Source: Mixophyes australis (taxonomy: Eukaryota; Chordata; Amphibia; Anura; Limnodynastidae). From it: a stretch of DNA of 64,000 bases. A model generated the notes under the pieces. That model was not told the DNA's origin, searched no databases, and saw only the letters and a list, made by a program, of their open reading frames with translations. The DNA lies in contig JAVHZZ010000004.1 in NCBI GenBank assembly GCA_036250195.1, positions 160,826,727 through 160,890,726 of the forward strand. The letters run 5' to 3'. A program made the position numbers and the translations under genes. Shown here piece after piece: positions 59,933 to 64,000 of this stretch. How positions within the stretch are numbered: the first letter of the stretch is position 1; every line of letters begins with the position of its first letter.

Positions 59933-60079
59933 GGGGGGTATTCAATTGTTAGCGAGATCGCTGAAATACTCGCGCTCAGGGAGCTGCGAGCTGAAATTCA
60001 GCGAGATATTACCGTATTAATGGTAATATTTTTGGAGCGCGAGTATTTCAGCGATCTCGCTAACAATTGATTACCCCCC
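59933..60079. mobile_element. Young palindromic MITE nested in the hAT element
   Basis: GGGGGGTATTCAATTGTTAG at the left and the complement of CTAACAATTGATTACCCCCC at the right match over about 45 bp with one or two differences, continuing through GCGAGATCGCTGAAATACTC. The near-identical arms imply recent amplification or gene conversion. The terminus matches the MITE at 35467-35678. Confidence 0.88.
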
Positions 60080-60834
60080 TTAGTATTCTAATGTTGCTTA
60101 ATCCAGTAAAACTTTATTATTAGAAATGGTAACTCTTAAATAATAAAAATATATAATGCAACAAAAACCAAACCTCACTTTGTATTGCATTTTATTTTAT
60201 ATGTTCTCCATCCCTACAACACTTTGTTGTTTTTTTTAACCACATACCTGTCTGATTATAATGGGATTTATCAAAATTCCAAAAGCCCATTTGCTTTAAA
60301 AACCTGATGTTTTTGTCAGCAAAGGGCTTGCTTTTGCTTGGCCTTATATACTAATAGAGTTATTATTTGTTTTAGGGTTAACCTAAAACAAATAATATGA
60401 GGGGTGGTAGTGGGAGGAGAAGCACATTTAATAAGTAGACCTATTTCCGTACAACCAGCCCCAAAATTAAATTAATAGCATTACCAATTAATTTCTAAAC
60501 ATATTTCCCTCCCTCCAAACAGCCCCAGCAATAAATTAAATAGCATTTATATTTAATAAATATAACCCACTCCTTGTCATTAAATAATTCATATTCACAT
60601 TTCATAAATAGCTCTTCTCCCCATGATCAGCCCCATATTCAATTTATAGCCCCACACCACCCCAGCATTAAATTAAAGGTCCCGTCACCTCACCTTAAAT
60701 TAATAGGTCCCACTATTAAATTGCCCCACTATCACTCCACAAATAAAATAGCACCCATTAAATAATTAGCCAACACCTGCACTCCACCATTAAACAGCCT
60801 ACCTCCCACTCTATATTAAGATCCCCCTTCCCTC

Positions 60835-61070
60835 ACATATTAACATACTGTGCCCACACACACACACCCTACATTAGCAGACTGAGCCCACACACACACA
60901 CCCTAAATTAGCAGACTGTGCTCACACACGCACCCTACATAACATGCTGTGCCCACACACACCCTACATTAACAGACTGTGCACACACACACCCTACATA
61001 ACATGCTGTGCCTACACACACCCTACATTAACAGACTGTGCCCACACACACTCACTCCATATTAACATCC
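60835..61070. repeat. Minisatellite of about 33-36 bp units
   Basis: About six units of the form CACACACACCCTACATTA then RCAGACTGTGCC or TAACATGCTGTGCC, differing in CA-run length. Confidence 0.85.
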
Positions 61071-61354
61071 CCCACAACACTTACCTTATTTCATCTGTGG
61101 CGTGCGCTGTCTGCTGCACTTCACTCTGTCACATGGGACGTGCACCACGTGACAGGTACCGTCCCATGTGACACCGTGGCTCTCAGTGATAGGCCACACA
61201 TAGAACAGGGAAGGAAGGGGGCCAATATAGAAGGTGGCTGGTCCCGGGGGAGGAGCCAGCTACCAAGCAATAGAAAGTTGGGCCGGTTACTCCACCGGCC
61301 CAAAATACACTTTTTTTATGACCGTCCCCAGGCCAGCCCGTATCTGCATATAGC

Positions 61355-62450
61355 ACAAAAAGGGATATCCTGTGCATTGCAGATCCAAAATCTCATTACA
61401 TTATATAGCCTCATGCTCACCACATGCACTTGACGACACCCACCATATACAGTGAACACATGAACACCAAACACAGCACAATATTCCCCATATACCATTC
61501 TGTGTCTAGAATTACAACCATTGTTTACAAGGGCAAGATTGTATTTCCTACTGAATTGTTTGGTTGAAGTTTACTCTAGGAAGCACAACTTAATCCGTTA
61601 ACCTGCTACAACACAGGTAGCTTCCTGATGAATGTATAAAGCTGTGTGTCCCAGTGGAGCAATTTTACTGAACTGGGACATATCTGCTGACTATGTGGGT
61701 TCTACTAACAGCCAATGCTATTGGAGCTTCCCTACTATGTATATTATATAGCAGAAAAGCTCCATTAGCTGCATCTGTGTCTATGTGGCATATGGAGGTT
61801 ATGTGTCAGTAAAAGAGGACTGCAGGTGCATTCTGCAGTGAATGTAAGGGGATGCCAATGCAGGAATGAATTGACTGGATCTACCACCTGCTAGTATAAC
61901 AGACACATTCCTGATTGTAGGAAATGGGTTATAAATTTTGGGCCAGCTGCTGAGTAGTCGGGCATATCTAAGCTTAGGTGCCATGTAAGAATATGTTCCC
62001 CTGCCACACTGGCCAGTATTACTGTATCATTTCACATTTTGTACATTAACATTACTTTGTAGAGCTGCACTAAGAACCACTAATGTAACTAGAGTCCAAT
62101 AATGGTAGGGCCTAGACCTTTCGGAAATGCCATAAAGCTCCACGGTTGGGACAGACTAACACAAGAGATGAGCAAAGCTGAGGTGAAATGTATTCTAATT
62201 GAGTTTCACTGCAGAACAAGCCATTTCACTGACCTGCCAAATTTCAGCAATATGATCAGTGAGTTACGCTTGTACTTCATCATTCCGCACTGTATTTGTA
62301 ATCTCGCATTTTACAAAATTTATCGTCTATGAATAGAGACGGAATGACAACAGTCAATTCATTCTGCAGTATCGTGTGGTTAAGGTAGGGCAGGAAACAC
62401 TTAAGGACAAAATCCACATGCTCGCAAGCATCACAAATCCATGTTCATAT
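61355..62450. other. Unassigned sequence
   Basis: No gene or repeat recognised. Confidence 0.45.
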
Positions 62451-62790
62451 TCATCATCATCATCACCATTTATTTATATAGTACCACTGATTCCGCAGCG
62501 CTGTACAGAGAACTCATTCACATCAGTCCCTGCCCCATTGGAGCTTACAGTCTAAATTAACTAACATACAGAGAGAAAGAGAGAGAGAGACTAGGGTCAA
62601 TTTTAATAGCCGCCAATTAACCTACTAGTATGTTTTTGGAGTGTGGGAGGAAACCGGAGCACCCAGAGGACACCCACGCAAACACGAGGAGAACATACAA
62701 ACTTCACACAGATAAGGTCATGGTCAGGAATTGAACTCATGACCCCCCAGCGCTGTGAGGCAGAAGTGCTAACCACTTAGCCACCGTGCT
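62451..62790 (-). mobile_element. tRNA-headed SINE (well preserved)
   Basis: On the reverse strand: GTAGCACGGTGGCTAAGTGG head, B-box-like GAGTTCAATTCC, body GGGTGCTCCGGTTTCCTCCC and AACATACTAGTAGGTTAATT. Tail: GTACAGCGCTGCGGAATCAG, TATATAAATAAATG and (GATGAT)n at 62451-62465. The least mutated SINE in the window along with 54177-54550. Confidence 0.9.
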
Positions 62791-64000
62791 ACAGGTATAG
62801 CGCATTCATTCCTTTGATACATTTAAATACAATGGAATGGGGTGTATTTTGGGGTCAGGAATTTATCCTGCATATTGAGTCTGGCCAGGGTATACAAAAG
62901 TGACTTGAGGTGAGGTGGATGATACTCTTTATTAGCTGATATGATCGACTACACCGTTATATACTGTTCGGCCAATGTTTGTAGATAAATAATTAGTGAC
63001 ATTCTGAAAATGTTGCAGTCTATATAGCACTAAAAGACAAAATGCAACACAGTGCAAAGAAAATGTAGATCCTTAAGAAATGAGAAAATATATATTTTTT
63101 CTACAATTCTAGAATTAAGTATATGTCACATTCAATGTGATGGGGGTTAAAAGGTATATGTTTGAATGAGCTACAGGCTGGAGAAGATAACGGTAACACA
63201 GAAAGAAAAAAAAAGTTTAACAAAGGACATCCGTTGTGCAAGGCGATTTCAAAACCACATCTCATTTCATTCAACCGGATCTGCTCATTTCATCATTTTT
63301 CTCTGCTGTGCTATTTAGAGTCTTCCTGCAGTCCTGCACTTTGCAGAGAACAGTGCCATTTTTTTTAATTAGTAGATACAGTGGCTGTGGTTGGAAATCC
63401 AACTAATTGGGCTGAAACTGACAAATCGTATTAGAAAGGCTTGAAAGTGTTTCTGTCTCTAAAAGAGGAACTTGTAGAGAGAGGAAACAGTGCGTTATAG
63501 GGCACAACCTCTTTCAAATTCAACACTGGTGACAGTTGGAGAGGTACGTTTTGTTTTATTCTGTTATCTCTTACAAATGGTATTTTAGTTGTTACGAATA
63601 GAATAGTAATGCTAGTAGCAAGTATATCAATATCTACAAAAAACAAATCCCATTCCCCCATTAATTGCAAATGTGTTTTAAAGAGTATTTTCTCTTGTAT
63701 TTAATATTTTAAGTGTATTTTAAGTGTAAACATATATAACTAGTATATAAATATATTAATTTGCTTACCATCATCGTTTGGACCTAAATCTCGCTGCACT
63801 TCTTTTCTTTTCACTTTTGTAACATTCAGTGGTTTTAAGAAGTGCCAACAGATTTCTAAATGAAACCAAACTAATTTCAGCTTTATTCACTATGTGCATT
63901 ATTGTGAGTTGTATGATTAGCTGGTGCTCAGACATTTGTAGTTTTATTTTACTTGTTGTGATATCCTGAGAACAGCTAAGGTGTGCCTATGTAACTACAG
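62791..64000. other. Unassigned AT-rich sequence
   Basis: No gene or repeat recognised. The frames at 63162-63368 and 63431-63670 have no motif. Confidence 0.45.

Larger units (their letters stand above)
59807..61346. mobile_element. Non-autonomous hAT element with minisatellite and nested MITE
   Basis: The left end is CAGGGGCTGGCTGGCAGA. The right end reverse-complements to CAGATACGGGCTGGCCTGG: the same terminus with an extra ATAC. The exact duplication CATATAGC flanks it (59799-59806, 61347-61354). The interior holds a MITE (59933-60079), an A/T-rich section containing CCCCAGCAATAAATTAAA shared with 44457-46492, an array (60835-61070) and a hairpin around CACATGGGACG and CGTCCCATGTG (61130-61170). 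No transposase. Open frames across it are chance. Confidence 0.87.

Overview
This window looks like repeat-dense, AT-rich, non-coding vertebrate DNA, most probably from an anuran amphibian (frog or toad). The frog call comes from recognising repeat families from memory, such as short palindromic elements ending GGGCTAGATTTACTAAG, a tRNA-headed SINE, and LINE tails reading 'gcgccttataaataa' plus (TAA)n. I have no database result. I found no host protein-coding exon, no functional RNA gene, no operon and no CRISPR array. The long open frames lie in tandem repeats or are short chance frames, so the annotation is a map of transposon fossils in otherwise unremarkable sequence.

Layout. 0-9 kb: a hAT element with a 21-bp minisatellite (244-1867), two copies of one MITE family (2484-2658, 5929-6103), a second minisatellite-bearing hAT (7592-8249) and a third hAT (8606-9026) invaded by a LINE tail. 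10-21 kb: Tc1/mariner relics (10978-11250, 13632-13703, 14364-16110, the last split by a long hairpin element), a 23-bp minisatellite, two more MITEs and two old SINEs. 24-30 kb: an antisense 28S rRNA fragment (24393-25022) abutting a LINE tail (25024-26070), a 5'-truncated L1-like copy with target duplication (27715-28880) holding a nested LINE tail, and a reverse-strand LINE (29346-30130). 31-40 kb: a probable LTR, a SINE, two MITEs, an L2-like fragment with an inverted tail, a long inverted-repeat element (39278-40400) and a hAT immediately beside it (40412-40709). 43-51 kb: a head-to-head minisatellite, a 2-kb hAT with arrays (44457-46492), a likely 3' LTR (49734-50301) and a third copy of the first MITE. 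54-63 kb: three SINEs, two further hAT-like elements (57415-57849, 57919-58229) and a hAT with a minisatellite and a nested MITE (59807-61346).

No genes cooperate here, but the repeats show some logic. Six hAT insertions have exact 8-bp target duplications. Four hAT-like elements carry internal minisatellites and several carry a central hairpin. SINE and LINE copies share a 3' tail, as expected if the SINE is mobilised by LINE enzymes. Nesting gives relative ages. The most unusual object is the antisense 28S rRNA relic joined to a LINE 3' half.
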